A DNA stretch of 64,000 nucleotides from JAFMIT01 sp049421205 (GTDB lineage: Bacteria; Actinomycetota; Actinomycetes; S36-B12; UBA5976), in contig JBMSMQ010000002.1 in assembly GCA_049421205.1 (NCBI GenBank), positions 62,001-126,000 of the forward strand, given 5' to 3'. Under the pieces are notes generated by a model. That model saw nothing but the letters and a program-made list of their open reading frames with translations, was not told the DNA's origin and searched no databases. The position numbers and the translations under genes were made by a program. Below, piece after piece: positions 51,892 to 61,087 of the stretch (position 1 is the first letter of the stretch; each line of letters starts with the position of its first letter).

Positions 51892-52063
51892 GGAAAACTC
51901 ACTCCTTTAACCAGTACGGTGAAAGCCTACCTCCCACGTGGATGGAACCTGGCTGAGGCGTGCCTGAATCGTGAGCATTTCGCAACCTTTTGAACACGAA
52001 TTCTTGAGGATGCCGTACCAAAGTTAGCGAACTGTGAAATCCACAGGGAATACGGAGAGAGAA

Positions 52064-52747
52064 ATGAAAATGTCAATCTTTGTGATCGGGGAAAACGAGG
52101 GGCAACAGCGTACTGTCAGCAAGCTATTTGAACTTGCTGGATTTCGTACGTTTGGTCCAGACTCGTCACGTTCCCTGATCCAGACACTTCAAGCCACAAA
52201 ACCAGATGTAGTCGTGATAGCAGTTGAAACCTCAGTGACACCTGCGGTTGGAATCTGCGAACGAATTCGGAATTTCACGCAGATTCCAATCATTGTCTCA
52301 CCACTACATCTTGAAGATACTGACGAATCAAATGTTTTATTGGCAGGTGCTGATGACTTTGTCGCTCGCACTCGTGACCATTCAATTCTGATCACACGCA
52401 CGAAAGCACTAATCCACAGAACCTTTATGCGGACTCAGGCGCAGGCGAACTCACTTCAGCACTCAGGTATTGAAGTCAATATTGAAAATCGGATAGTAAA
52501 AATACAAGGCAGAGAACTTAATGTGACAAAAACCGAGTTTGATTTGCTCATACTCTTTCTAGCAAATACGAATCGAGTGATTCACCGAAAAGAACTCATA
52601 GACAAGGTTTGGGGTAATTGGTATGGCGACTACCACGTACTAGAAGTCCATGTGTCTCGTCTAAGAAAAAAGATTCTAGAAGCGGGCGGACCGCGCCTTG
52701 GACAAGCGGTGCGAGGTATTGGATACAGGTCAGGGCTTACTCGGTAG
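52064..52747 (+). CDS. OmpR-type response regulator with degenerate receiver
   Basis: A 227-residue regulator: an N-terminal receiver-like domain (residues 1-115) and a clear C-terminal winged helix (TKTEFDLLILFLANTNRVIHRKELIDKVWG..., ending VRGIGYR). The receiver lacks the usual phosphorylation chemistry: the acceptor Asp position reads VVVIAVET (Ala), the acidic pair near the N-terminus is VIGENEG, and the conserved Lys-Pro is replaced near GADDFVARTRD. No histidine kinase adjoins it. It is likely controlled without phosphorylation. ATG at 52064 has GGAG 6 bases upstream; a GTG at 52034 is upstream in frame. Confidence 0.88.
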   Translation: MKMSIFVIGENEGQQRTVSKLFELAGFRTFGPDSSRSLIQTLQATKPDVVVIAVETSVTPAVGICERIRNFTQIPIIVSPLHLEDTDESNVLLAGADDFVARTRDHSILITRTKALIHRTFMRTQAQANSLQHSGIEVNIENRIVKIQGRELNVTKTEFDLLILFLANTNRVIHRKELIDKVWGNWYGDYHVLEVHVSRLRKKILEAGGPRLGQAVRGIGYRSGLTR

Positions 52748-52757
52748 GTTTCAGCCT

Positions 52758-53411
52758 ATGCCAAGAACTCGAATCGTAACTGATGCCATCGGCATCGGTG
52801 TGGGAGTCGCATCGTATGGTGTTTCTTTTGGTGCGTTGGGTGTCAGTAGCGGACTTGATATTTTTCAGACGATGTCATTGTCCCTCTTGATGTTTACGGG
52901 GGCATCCCAATTTGCACTTGTCGGAGTCATTAGTGCCGGTGGTTCAAGTGTTGCTGCAATCATTACGGCCTTTTTTGTGGGCATTCGAAACTTTGCTTAT
53001 GCAGTGTCAATGAATGATTTGTTACAAGTCAAAGGATTGAAGAAAATTATCGCTGGACATTTAACGATAGATGAGTCAACTGCAATGGGCCTATCTCATA
53101 AGGAAACCGATGGGGCCTATGCCTTTTGGACAACAGGTATTTCGGTATTTATATTTTGGAATTTAGCAACACTGCTCGGCGCTGTTGCCATCAATGTTGC
53201 AGGTGACCCAAGAGCACTCGGTCTCGATGCAGCTGTGGTTGCAGGATTCATTGCACTCTTGTGGCCTCAACTTAAAAATTGGAAACTTCGATATCTTGCA
53301 CTTGCCTCTATTGCGGTTGCACTCTTGACCTTTAGTTTCACACCTGCCGGTACACCTATTCTTCTCGCTGGAGTATTTGCTGCAGTTATCGCAATAAGGA
53401 TAAGTGAGTAA
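52758..53411 (+). CDS. azlC: AzlC family amino-acid exporter, large subunit
   Basis: Membrane protein of 217 residues with about six helices, matching AzlC, which with AzlD exports branched-chain amino acids or analogues. GVSFGALGVSSGLD near residue 20, MFTGASQFALVGVISAGGS near residue 44, and FVGIRNFAYAVSM near residue 75 are the family hallmarks. Starts 10 bp after the response regulator and may be under its control (inference). Confidence 0.92.
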   Translation: MPRTRIVTDAIGIGVGVASYGVSFGALGVSSGLDIFQTMSLSLLMFTGASQFALVGVISAGGSSVAAIITAFFVGIRNFAYAVSMNDLLQVKGLKKIIAGHLTIDESTAMGLSHKETDGAYAFWTTGISVFIFWNLATLLGAVAINVAGDPRALGLDAAVVAGFIALLWPQLKNWKLRYLALASIAVALLTFSFTPAGTPILLAGVFAAVIAIRISE

Positions 53412-53413
53412 CT

Positions 53414-53722
53414 ATGTGGGCAACCGTACTCATTGCATCGCTTTCAACATTTGCACTCAAAGTGCTTGGCTATTTTCTCCCAGAAACTCTAGTTACCAAT
53501 CAAACTTCCAAAAAAATCATTGCAGTCCTACCCATTGGTTTACTCTCCGGCCTCATTGCCATCCAGTTGTTTACGACCAAAACGAGCTTCGCGTTTGATG
53601 GACGAATTGTTGGTGCAATATCAGCGGTGGCCTTACTGCTCTATCGCGCACCTTTCATCATTGTTATTAGCCTCTCAGCTCTGATAACAGCAGTAGGTCG
53701 CTACTTCGACTTTTGGCTCTAG
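53414..53722 (+). CDS. azlD: AzlD family amino-acid exporter, small subunit
   Basis: A 102-residue membrane protein with about four helices, the partner of AzlC, two bases downstream of it. The segments STFALKVLGYFLPE, VLPIGLLSGLIAIQLF and GAISAVALLLYRAPFI fit AzlD. Its stop TAG and that of the convergent gene share the palindrome CTAG. Confidence 0.9.
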   Translation: MWATVLIASLSTFALKVLGYFLPETLVTNQTSKKIIAVLPIGLLSGLIAIQLFTTKTSFAFDGRIVGAISAVALLLYRAPFIIVISLSALITAVGRYFDFWL

Positions 53723-54162
53723 TTCGACTGTTTGAAGAGCCGGAGTGAATGCCGCATCGATGCTCGAGCTCGTCGCCGGTCTCCTGCTTCATCATAAGCA
53801 AGCCCTAAGCGAAACCAGCCTCTCCAGTTTTCAGGTTGCCGCTCAACTTCCTCTTGAATCACCGAGAACCGAGCGTCAGCCTCGGTTCTCTCTGTGCGAC
53901 CAGATGGAAGTTTTGAGAGTGTATCCGGAAGGAGCATCTGCTCCTGATTCATCAGCCGCGCAAGTTTCTGCATTTGTATTCCAAAGAGAATCTCTCGCAC
54001 AATCAGTCCAAACGATATGCCGGCGATAAGAACAATTCCAATTTGCCAGAGTACTGCTGAAAAATCTTCATAGGAAGAAATCTGAATTGCACGCACGATG
54101 GAAAGCGAAACGTACCCGAGACTCAAAACAACTATTGTGATGAGGAGAATTTTGGTCTTCAT
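53719..54162 (-). CDS. Membrane protein with tetratricopeptide-like C-terminus
   Basis: A 147-residue protein with two N-terminal membrane helices (about residues 5-27 and 38-60) and a cytoplasmic helical part with one TPR-like unit at the end (WRGWFRLGLAYDEAGDRRRARASMRHSLRL). I do not recognise the family. It begins directly after the dapB stop (TAA followed by ATG), so it is probably translated with dapB. Confidence 0.7.
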   Translation of the reverse strand: MKTKILLITIVVLSLGYVSLSIVRAIQISSYEDFSAVLWQIGIVLIAGISFGLIVREILFGIQMQKLARLMNQEQMLLPDTLSKLPSGRTERTEADARFSVIQEEVERQPENWRGWFRLGLAYDEAGDRRRARASMRHSLRLFKQSN

Positions 54163-54891
54163 TTAGAAATCAAGTATAGAATCAAGGCCAACGTGTAAAC
54201 CGGGATGCTTCGGTATTTCTCGAATTGCACTCAAAACTCCTGGCATGTATGCCACACGATCCGTTGAATCATGTCGAAGCGTGAGAATTTCACCTGGATT
54301 TCCAAAAATCACTTCCTCGTGAGCGAAGAGTCCCGGTAGGCGAACTGAATGAATTGGAATTCCCCCAACATGTGATCCACGAGAATCTCTTGACCCTATG
54401 GTTGCATCAGGATTCACTTTGCCATCACGGTTAGACGCAATTTCATCCGCGGTATAGCGCGCTGTTTGGCTTGGTGCATCAATCTTCTTTTCATGGTGCA
54501 TCTCGATGATTTCAACAGATTCAAAGTAGGGGGCAGCTCGCTTTGCCAATTTTGCAAGGAGAATTGCACCTATTGAAAAGTTGGGCACAATGAGAACGCC
54601 CACTTCTGGTTTCTCACCAATTTCTTCGGTGATTCGTGAAATTTTCTCTGAAGTGAAACCTGATGTACCTACAACAATATGTGTTTTTGACTTTATGGCA
54701 TAAGTAATATGCTTCATCACAGCATCGGGCGTTGTGAAATCCACAATTACATCAATACTGTTGCCAATACTTTCAATCGTGTCGTCGATATCAATTGCTG
54801 CTGTTAATTCAAGGTCAGTACTTCGAGAGATTGCTTCAGATACTGCAACACCCATTCTCCCTCTTGCCCCAAGGAGTGCAACTCTTATCAC
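54163..54891 (-). CDS. dapB: 4-hydroxy-tetrahydrodipicolinate reductase
   Basis: Second step of the diaminopimelate pathway, 242 residues. N-terminal GARGRMG nucleotide loop, VDFTTPDAV near residue 50, GTSGF near residue 74, EMHHEKKIDAPSQTA near residue 131 with the catalytic His-His and Lys. ATG overlaps the stop of the M16 peptidase by ATGA, an arrangement common in Actinobacteria. Confidence 0.95.
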   Translation of the reverse strand: MIRVALLGARGRMGVAVSEAISRSTDLELTAAIDIDDTIESIGNSIDVIVDFTTPDAVMKHITYAIKSKTHIVVGTSGFTSEKISRITEEIGEKPEVGVLIVPNFSIGAILLAKLAKRAAPYFESVEIIEMHHEKKIDAPSQTARYTADEIASNRDGKVNPDATIGSRDSRGSHVGGIPIHSVRLPGLFAHEEVIFGNPGEILTLRHDSTDRVAYMPGVLSAIREIPKHPGLHVGLDSILDF

Positions 54892-56249
54892 AATCGACCC
54901 TTTCCTTGTCGGAATTCTTGCACTGAAGAATAGGGTCCAACAAGTGAAATCGCATATTTCTGATTAAAAATACGCCGTGCTAATTTTTCAACCTGGGCCG
55001 ACGTCACTGAATCTATACGCCGTATCAGTTCATCTACTGATGGCAACTCGCCAGTGACTAACTCCGCTTTTGCGATTCTGTTCATCCTCGAAGAACTATC
55101 TTCCTGCCCGAGGACAAGTGAACCTTTGAGTTGCCCTTTTGATCGAAATAATTCTTCTTCGTTTGGTCCAGTACCCGAAAGTGAGTCAGTGACCTCACCA
55201 ATAACTGCAAGCACCTCATCCACTTTTTGAGGTTGAAAGCCTGCATATATTCCAAGATATCCTGTATCACTTAAACTCTGAGTAAATGCATACGTTGTGT
55301 AGGCAAGTCCGCGAACCTCGCGAATCTCCTGAAACAGTCGAGATGACATGCCTCCGCCAAGGATGGTATTCAACACCCCAAGTTCATAGCGATGTTTATT
55401 TCCACGCTCGAATGCTGGGTAACCGATAACGAGATGCGATTGTTCTGAATCTCGTTGTGTGATTTTCGTACTGTGGTGAATTTTCCCTGGAAACTTCACA
55501 GTTCGGGATTTCGCTGGTAAATCTCTACGGTGCAAGAGTCCCTGAAATCCCTTTTTTACTAACCGTACAAGCTCCTGATGTTCAACACCACCTGCGGCGG
55601 CAACAACAATATTCCGAGGCTTGTAATGATGTTTGTAAAAATCCCGAACGAGGTCAGGTTTTGACTTTTTAATCGTACTTCGTGTACCGAGGATTGGTCG
55701 GGCTATGTCACCACTTCCATAGAGTGCTTGGACAAGCACTTCGTGTGCGACATCCGCATAGTCGTCATCCCGCATAGCAATTTCCTCAAGGATGACTTGC
55801 CGCTCCGCTTCGAAATCCTTTTTGTCAATTGTTGAATTTACCAACATATCCGAGAGTGTTTCAATGGCAACCTGAAGATCTTGATCTAACACTCGGGAAT
55901 AGAAACAGGTATATTCCTTAGCGGTGAATGCATTCATCTCTCCACCAACACGATCGATGGCAGATGAAATCTCTAAAGCGGTTCTTGAACTGGTTCCTTT
56001 AAAAAGTAGATGCTCCAAAAAGTGGGCAGAGCCAGCTACTTTCGTTTCTTCATCTCGACTTCCAACATTCACCCACATTCCAACCGAAACAGAGCGCATA
56101 GCCGGAACATATTCAGAAATGATGCGTAGGCCACCTGGTAGCACTGTTCGTTTTGTTACAGCACCATCGGGTGACTTCTGCAAAATAATAGTCGAGCCAA
56201 CTTTCTGGGTGCGTGCACTAGGTAGCGACCAATCAGTTGGCTTCGACAT
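54888..56249 (-). CDS. M16 family zinc peptidase (processing-peptidase-like)
   Basis: Insulinase-type metallopeptidase, 453 residues. The inverted zinc motif HFLEHLLFKGT near residue 79 (HxxEH) and the distant Glu in the EEIAMRDDD segment near residue 157 are present, so it should be catalytic. The C-terminal half is the usual second M16 domain. It lies two bases after pnp and before dapB, the usual actinobacterial context. The natural substrate is unknown. Confidence 0.93.
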   Translation of the reverse strand: MSKPTDWSLPSARTQKVGSTIILQKSPDGAVTKRTVLPGGLRIISEYVPAMRSVSVGMWVNVGSRDEETKVAGSAHFLEHLLFKGTSSRTALEISSAIDRVGGEMNAFTAKEYTCFYSRVLDQDLQVAIETLSDMLVNSTIDKKDFEAERQVILEEIAMRDDDYADVAHEVLVQALYGSGDIARPILGTRSTIKKSKPDLVRDFYKHHYKPRNIVVAAAGGVEHQELVRLVKKGFQGLLHRRDLPAKSRTVKFPGKIHHSTKITQRDSEQSHLVIGYPAFERGNKHRYELGVLNTILGGGMSSRLFQEIREVRGLAYTTYAFTQSLSDTGYLGIYAGFQPQKVDEVLAVIGEVTDSLSGTGPNEEELFRSKGQLKGSLVLGQEDSSSRMNRIAKAELVTGELPSVDELIRRIDSVTSAQVEKLARRIFNQKYAISLVGPYSSVQEFRQGKGRL

Positions 56250-56251
56250 TT

Positions 56252-58435
56252 TTACGAATCTGAGGAATCTTCAACGACACTGAGTGAAATTTTGCCTCGA
56301 TCGTCAATCTCTGCGACTTCAACAAAAATCTTTTGTCCAACTTTCACAACATCGTCGACATTTTCAACACGCTTACCACCTGCAAGTTTGCGCAGTTGAG
56401 TAATATGCAAGAGGCCATCTTTGGTAGGTGTCAGTGACATGAATGCGCCAAAAGTTGCAGTTTTCACAACAGTTGCCATAAACCTCTCGCCCACTTCTGG
56501 AATGTGTGGATTGGCTATTGCATTAACTGCCTGCTTGGCTGCCTCTGCAGCAATTCCATCGCTTGCTCCAATGTAGACAGTTCCGTCATCTTCAATCGTC
56601 AGATCTGCTCCAGTGTCTTCCTGAATCTGGTTGATGTTCTTACCCTTAGGGCCAATCACTTCACCAATCTTGTCGATAGGAATCTTCACTGTGATGATGC
56701 GAGGAGCATTAGCAGACATTTCAGCAGGTGCAGAAATCGCTTTTGCCATTGCGTCAAGAATGGTAAGTCTCGCTTCTTTTGCCTGGGTAAGAGCACCAGC
56801 GAGTACTTCTGCCGGGATACCATCTAGTTTTGTATCAAGTTGCAGTGCAGTAATAAATTCACTTGTACCTGCGACTTTGAAGTCCATATCACCAAAGGCG
56901 TCCTCTGCTCCAAGAATGTCGGTGAGAGCTACGAACTCTTGTTTACCATCAATAACATCTGAAACGAGTCCCATCGCGATACCTGCAACGGGGGCCTTCA
57001 ATGGGACACCTGCACTCAAAAGTGACATCGTTGATGCACACACTGAACCCATGGACGTTGAACCGTTGGAACCAAGTGCTTCAGAAACTTGACGAATAGC
57101 ATATGGAAATTCCTCACGAGTTGGTAACACTGGCACAAGTGCACGTTCAGCAAGAGCACCATGTCCGATTTCGCGTCGTTTTGGTGTTCCAACTCGTCCG
57201 GTCTCTCCAGTTGAATATGGAGGGAAGTTGTAATTATGCATATAGCGCTTGTGCGTTTCTGGTGACAAAGTGTCGAGTTGCATTTCCATCTTCAACATAT
57301 TGAGGGTTGTCACACCAAGAATCTGTGTTTCACCACGTTCAAAGAGTGCAGAACCATGAACTCGAGGAATCACATTCACTTCAGTAGTAAGTGGTCGAAT
57401 ATCGCGAATCCCACGACCATCAATTCGAACTTTATCTTTGAGGATTCGTGTACGAACGATTTTCTTCGTTAATGACCGAAGTGCGGCAGCAATTTCTTTT
57501 TCTCTATCGACGAACTTATCAGCCAATTGATCGATAATTTCATCAGAGATTCGATCCAATTCATTTTCGCGCTCTGCTTTTGAAACAATACTCATAGCTT
57601 TTGCGATTGAATCAGTTGCTATTGCTTCAACAGCCTTATAAGCGTCCTCTTGATAATCAAGAAAAACTGGAAATTCCGCAACTTCTTTACCTGCTTCATC
57701 TGCGAGTCTTTGTTGAGCCTCGCACAGTGTTCGAATAAAGCCCTTCGCAGCATCGAGTCCTGCGGCAACAACATCTTCAGTCGGTGCAGTTGCACCAGAC
57801 TTCACGAGCTTGACAGTTGCTGAAGTTGCTTCAGCTTCCACCATCATAATTGCGACATCTTCATCAACAATACGACCAGCTACCACCATATCGAAAACTG
57901 CAGACTCCAACTGCTCATGTGTTGGGAATGCAACCCAGGTGCCATCAATGAGTGCAACTCGAACACCACCGATTGGTCCTGAAAATGGAAGTCCTGCAAG
58001 TTGCGTCGACATCGAGGCCGCGTTTATCGCAATAACATCGTAGAGATGCTGAGGGTGAAGACTCATCACGGTGACAACAACTTGCACCTCATTACGAAGT
58101 CCCTTTACGAAAGCAGGACGAAGTGGACGGTCGATCAGACGGCAGGTGAGAATCGCTTCTTCAGTAGGGCGACCTTCTCTTCGAAAAAATGAGCCAGGGA
58201 TTCGCCCCACGGAATACATTCTTTCTTCGACATCAACTGTCAATGGGAAAAAGTCGAACTGATCACGCGGTGATCCAGAGGCAGTTGTTGCTGAGAGCAA
58301 CATTGTTTCTTCATCGAGATATGCGACAGCCGAACCTGCAGCTTGACGAGCAAACTTCCCAGTTTCGAATGTGACTACTCGCTTACCAAATTTTCCGTTA
58401 TCTATAACGGCATCTTGTGAATAAATACCCGACAC
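56252..58435 (-). CDS. pnp: Polyribonucleotide nucleotidyltransferase (PNPase)
   Basis: Phosphorolytic 3' exoribonuclease, 727 residues: two RNase PH domains (the active one with GSNGSTSMGSVCASTMSL and the DMDFKVAGT acidic motif near residue 490), a KH domain with VIGPKGKNINQIQ near residue 600 and an S1 domain near residue 660. The GTG at 58435 is preferred because AAGGAG lies 7 bases upstream; a TTG two codons earlier is less well placed. Its leader of about 120 bases can form a pseudoknot. Confidence 0.97.
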   Translation of the reverse strand: MSGIYSQDAVIDNGKFGKRVVTFETGKFARQAAGSAVAYLDEETMLLSATTASGSPRDQFDFFPLTVDVEERMYSVGRIPGSFFRREGRPTEEAILTCRLIDRPLRPAFVKGLRNEVQVVVTVMSLHPQHLYDVIAINAASMSTQLAGLPFSGPIGGVRVALIDGTWVAFPTHEQLESAVFDMVVAGRIVDEDVAIMMVEAEATSATVKLVKSGATAPTEDVVAAGLDAAKGFIRTLCEAQQRLADEAGKEVAEFPVFLDYQEDAYKAVEAIATDSIAKAMSIVSKAERENELDRISDEIIDQLADKFVDREKEIAAALRSLTKKIVRTRILKDKVRIDGRGIRDIRPLTTEVNVIPRVHGSALFERGETQILGVTTLNMLKMEMQLDTLSPETHKRYMHNYNFPPYSTGETGRVGTPKRREIGHGALAERALVPVLPTREEFPYAIRQVSEALGSNGSTSMGSVCASTMSLLSAGVPLKAPVAGIAMGLVSDVIDGKQEFVALTDILGAEDAFGDMDFKVAGTSEFITALQLDTKLDGIPAEVLAGALTQAKEARLTILDAMAKAISAPAEMSANAPRIITVKIPIDKIGEVIGPKGKNINQIQEDTGADLTIEDDGTVYIGASDGIAAEAAKQAVNAIANPHIPEVGERFMATVVKTATFGAFMSLTPTKDGLLHITQLRKLAGGKRVENVDDVVKVGQKIFVEVAEIDDRGKISLSVVEDSSDS

Positions 58436-58455
58436 GGGCAAACTCCTTTACTTGT

Positions 58456-58550
58456 GCGGAGTTTGCTGCCGATCATCGATCGAAGCACGCCAACATTTTG
58501 GAATGCCACTACCGAAGACCGACCAACTCCGCGGCCTATTGTTTTGGCGT
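58456..58550 (-). promoter_or_regulatory. Structured rpsO-pnp intergenic leader (possible pseudoknot)
   Basis: Two exact complementary pairs interlock: GCGGAGTT (58456-58463) with AACTCCGC (58525-58532), 8 bp, and ACGCCAA (58487-58493) with TTGGCGT (58544-58550), 7 bp. The order is crossing, as in an H-type pseudoknot, or the pairs may be alternatives. In Escherichia coli and Streptomyces the rpsO-pnp spacer is a structured RNase III target used in PNPase autoregulation, so such a role here is a fair inference. Confidence 0.6.
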
Positions 58551-58558
58551 TGTATCCG

Positions 58559-58837
58559 CTAGCGGCGAATGCCCAATTTCTCAATCAAAACGCGGTAACG
58601 ATTGATATCGATTTTCTGAAGGTATTGAAGCAGCCGACGTCGACGTCCTACCATCAAAAGCAATCCGCGACGACCGTGGTGGTCATGTTGGTGAGTCTTA
58701 AGATGCTCAGTCAAATGATTGATGCGACTTGTAAGAACTGCTACTTGAACCTCTGGGCTACCAGTGTCGCCTTCAAAACGGGCGTACTCTGCCATGAGAG
58801 ATTTCTTGTCTAAGTTATCTGGCGATGACTTTGCCAT
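58559..58837 (-). CDS. rpsO: 30S ribosomal protein S15
   Basis: Primary 16S rRNA-binding protein, 92 residues. Core motif YARFEGDTGSPEVQVAVLTSRI then LTEHLKTHQHDHHGRRGLL is unmistakable. ATG at 58837 has GGAG 6 bases upstream. It is the usual gene upstream of pnp. The 97 bp between ribF and rpsO hold no gene; a 12-bp palindrome lies at 58851-58862. Confidence 0.98.
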   Translation of the reverse strand: MAKSSPDNLDKKSLMAEYARFEGDTGSPEVQVAVLTSRINHLTEHLKTHQHDHHGRRGLLLMVGRRRRLLQYLQKIDINRYRVLIEKLGIRR

Positions 58838-58934
58838 GCGTATCTCCTCGAACGCGTTCGGTCTCAATTTCCAGGCGTTCGACCAGAGAATCGACAAGTT
58901 CAATGAACAGGCTAAGCGTAATCTGCCGGGTGAC

Positions 58935-59813
58935 TTATCCCAAATTGAGGGCTTTTTTCACGCTCAAAACGTCATTTTCGATAGCACTGATCAGAGCGTC
59001 GGTGCCACTAAATGTCAACATTCCTCGGATGAATGAATGAAACTCTACTTCCACACTCTTGCCATAAAGGTCAATCCATGTATCCGTCAGAACGTACACT
59101 TCAAGAGTTCTCTTCTGCGCGTCAAACGTCGAGTTGAATCCAATTGAGATGGCGGCCGGCATCTTGATGTCATCAAAATTCAAATATCCCGCATACACTC
59201 CATCTTTAGGTAATGCGAGTTCACTCTTGTAGTTCACATTTGCAGTTGGATATCCCAATTCGCGACCCCGTTGAAAACCTTCGACAACTTCACCGTCGAT
59301 AACAAAAGGTCTACCGAGAAGTTCCGCAACCTGATACATATCCCCAGCGTTCAAAAGAGTTCGGATACGGGTTGAGGACACTCTCTCGCCGCCGCGATGA
59401 GTATGTGCTACCTCAACAACATCAATGTTGTGATTTCGAATTGTATCTGCGGTGCCCGCTGCTTTGTAACCAAAACGAAATCCTTCGCCAATCACAACGA
59501 CACTTGCATTTAATGTTGAAAGCAAGAAGGATTCAACAAAATCATCAGCGCTTTGCTTCGAGCGTTCTAAAGTAAATTCCCAAACGACAACATCATCAGC
59601 CCCATACGAACGAAGTAAGTGAGTACGCGTATCCAGCGATGACACAAGTGGAATCTCTTGATTTCGAACAACACTCATTGGATGTGGATGAAATGTGAGA
59701 GCTACTAAAGGTAGGGATTTCTGATCTGCAATTTCTTTCGCACGACGAATGAGATCTTGATGTCCAACGTGAACTCCGTCAAAAACTCCGATAGCAACAA
59801 TGTGTTTACTCAT
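58935..59813 (-). CDS. ribF: Bifunctional riboflavin kinase/FAD synthetase
   Basis: Makes FMN and FAD, 292 residues. The N-terminal adenylyltransferase domain has GVFDGVHVGHQDLI (residues 8-21) and VSSTRIRTLL near residue 146; the C-terminal kinase has GRELGYPTANV near residue 183. FAD from this enzyme serves ThyX and the Crt desaturases, though that is only a general link. Coupled by ATGA to truB. Confidence 0.96.
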   Translation of the reverse strand: MSKHIVAIGVFDGVHVGHQDLIRRAKEIADQKSLPLVALTFHPHPMSVVRNQEIPLVSSLDTRTHLLRSYGADDVVVWEFTLERSKQSADDFVESFLLSTLNASVVVIGEGFRFGYKAAGTADTIRNHNIDVVEVAHTHRGGERVSSTRIRTLLNAGDMYQVAELLGRPFVIDGEVVEGFQRGRELGYPTANVNYKSELALPKDGVYAGYLNFDDIKMPAAISIGFNSTFDAQKRTLEVYVLTDTWIDLYGKSVEVEFHSFIRGMLTFSGTDALISAIENDVLSVKKALNLG

Positions 59814-60664
59814 TGCTCAATTAGCACCACCTTATAGGTAATTATGCCTTGAGTATTTTCAATAACTGCAACAACCTCTTCGTCAAAAAGTAGTGCGCTT
59901 AATCCCTCTGGGCACTCAAAAGATAATGGCTTTCCGTGCTTTACATCTTCATAGAGAGGTTTTTGAATTGTATGAAGATTCATAATTAGGCGGCAGACTT
60001 CCTTTATGGGAACGATCTTTAATGATTCAACTGTTGATGCATTATCAACTGAAAATTCACCTATCAAAGTGCGACGTAACGAAATGAGATGTCCCCCAAC
60101 CCCAAGTTCGTTTCCGATGTCTCGCGCGATTGCTCGGACGTATGTCCCACTTGAGCACCGCACGTCAAAATCAACATCAATCGTGCTCGATGAAAAGTGA
60201 GTAACGATATTTTCTATTGAATAAATGGAAATTTCCTTCGGTTGAAGCACAACATCTTCACCATTTCGAGCACGTTCATAGGCTTTTACTCCCCCAACTT
60301 TTTTTGCCGAGAATGAGCTTGGTGTCTGCATTCTTACACCAACATGACCTAAAAGAGCGGAACGTATATTCTCCTCGTCTAAAAGCGCAATGGGATTTTG
60401 TTCGACAATCTCACCAGTCAAGTCATCTGTATTTGTTGCTTCTCCAAGCCGCATGGTGGCTCTATATGACTTATCAAGATTTAAGAGAAATCCGAGTAGT
60501 CGAGTTGCCTTGTTGATTCCAAGTATGAGCAATCCCGTCGCGAATGGATCGAGGGTGCCAGCATGTCCAACTTTTTTGGTACCAGTAAGGCGTCTCGCTT
60601 GATTCACAACATCGTGAGAAGTGAGTCCGCTTGGTTTATCAATGAAGGCAAATCCGCTTTTCAT
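59810..60664 (-). CDS. truB: tRNA pseudouridine-55 synthase
   Basis: Makes pseudouridine 55 in the T loop of tRNA, 284 residues. Catalytic Asp in GHAGTLDPFATG near residue 39, the DKPSGLTSHDVV start, and RCSSGTYVRAIARDIG near residue 168. ATG overlaps the rbfA stop by ATGA. Standard infB-rbfA-truB-ribF order. Confidence 0.96.
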   Translation of the reverse strand: MKSGFAFIDKPSGLTSHDVVNQARRLTGTKKVGHAGTLDPFATGLLILGINKATRLLGFLLNLDKSYRATMRLGEATNTDDLTGEIVEQNPIALLDEENIRSALLGHVGVRMQTPSSFSAKKVGGVKAYERARNGEDVVLQPKEISIYSIENIVTHFSSSTIDVDFDVRCSSGTYVRAIARDIGNELGVGGHLISLRRTLIGEFSVDNASTVESLKIVPIKEVCRLIMNLHTIQKPLYEDVKHGKPLSFECPEGLSALLFDEEVVAVIENTQGIITYKVVLIEQ

Positions 60665-61080
60665 AACTCTTTCTTATAGGGATTTTCTTCACCAGCAGGT
60701 TGAGCAGTCTTCCTGAGTGATTCAATTTCTTCATCGCGTTTTTGCGCTGCAGAGAGTAACTCTTCAAGATGTGCACTTGTTTCTGGTAGAGCGTCGAGAA
60801 TAAACGTGATACTCGGAGTGTGCTTCATCCCAAGCCGTTTGCCAACTTCGGTTCGAATACTTCCCTTGGCCGCTGTCAAAGCATCAAGTGAGTCTTTACG
60901 AGATTGTTCATCACCGTAGACTGTGAAAAACAAGGTTGCATCACGAAAATCTGCAGTAAGCCTGCAGGCAGTGATGGTGACGAATCCAATTCTTGGATCT
61001 TTTACTCGCATCTCAACTGCTTCAGCTACGATTTCACGAATTCGCTCGGCAACTTGTCGAACTCTTGCATTGTCGCTCAT
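60661..61080 (-). CDS. rbfA: 30S ribosome-binding factor A
   Basis: KH-fold assembly factor for 16S rRNA maturation, 139 residues. Typical stretches are RVRQVAERIREIVAEA, DPRIGFVTITACRLTADFRDATLFF and a C-terminal lysine-rich tail. ATG at 61080 gives the family N-terminus, 7 bases after the infB stop; a longer reading overlaps infB. Confidence 0.95.
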   Translation of the reverse strand: MSDNARVRQVAERIREIVAEAVEMRVKDPRIGFVTITACRLTADFRDATLFFTVYGDEQSRKDSLDALTAAKGSIRTEVGKRLGMKHTPSITFILDALPETSAHLEELLSAAQKRDEEIESLRKTAQPAGEENPYKKEL

Positions 61081-61087
61081 ATCTACC

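Noticed and set aside
58851..58862. Palindrome CGAACGCGTTCG before rpsO as a LexA box
   Set aside because: Only two bases separate the half-sites; the LexA consensus needs four, as in the four boxes that were accepted.
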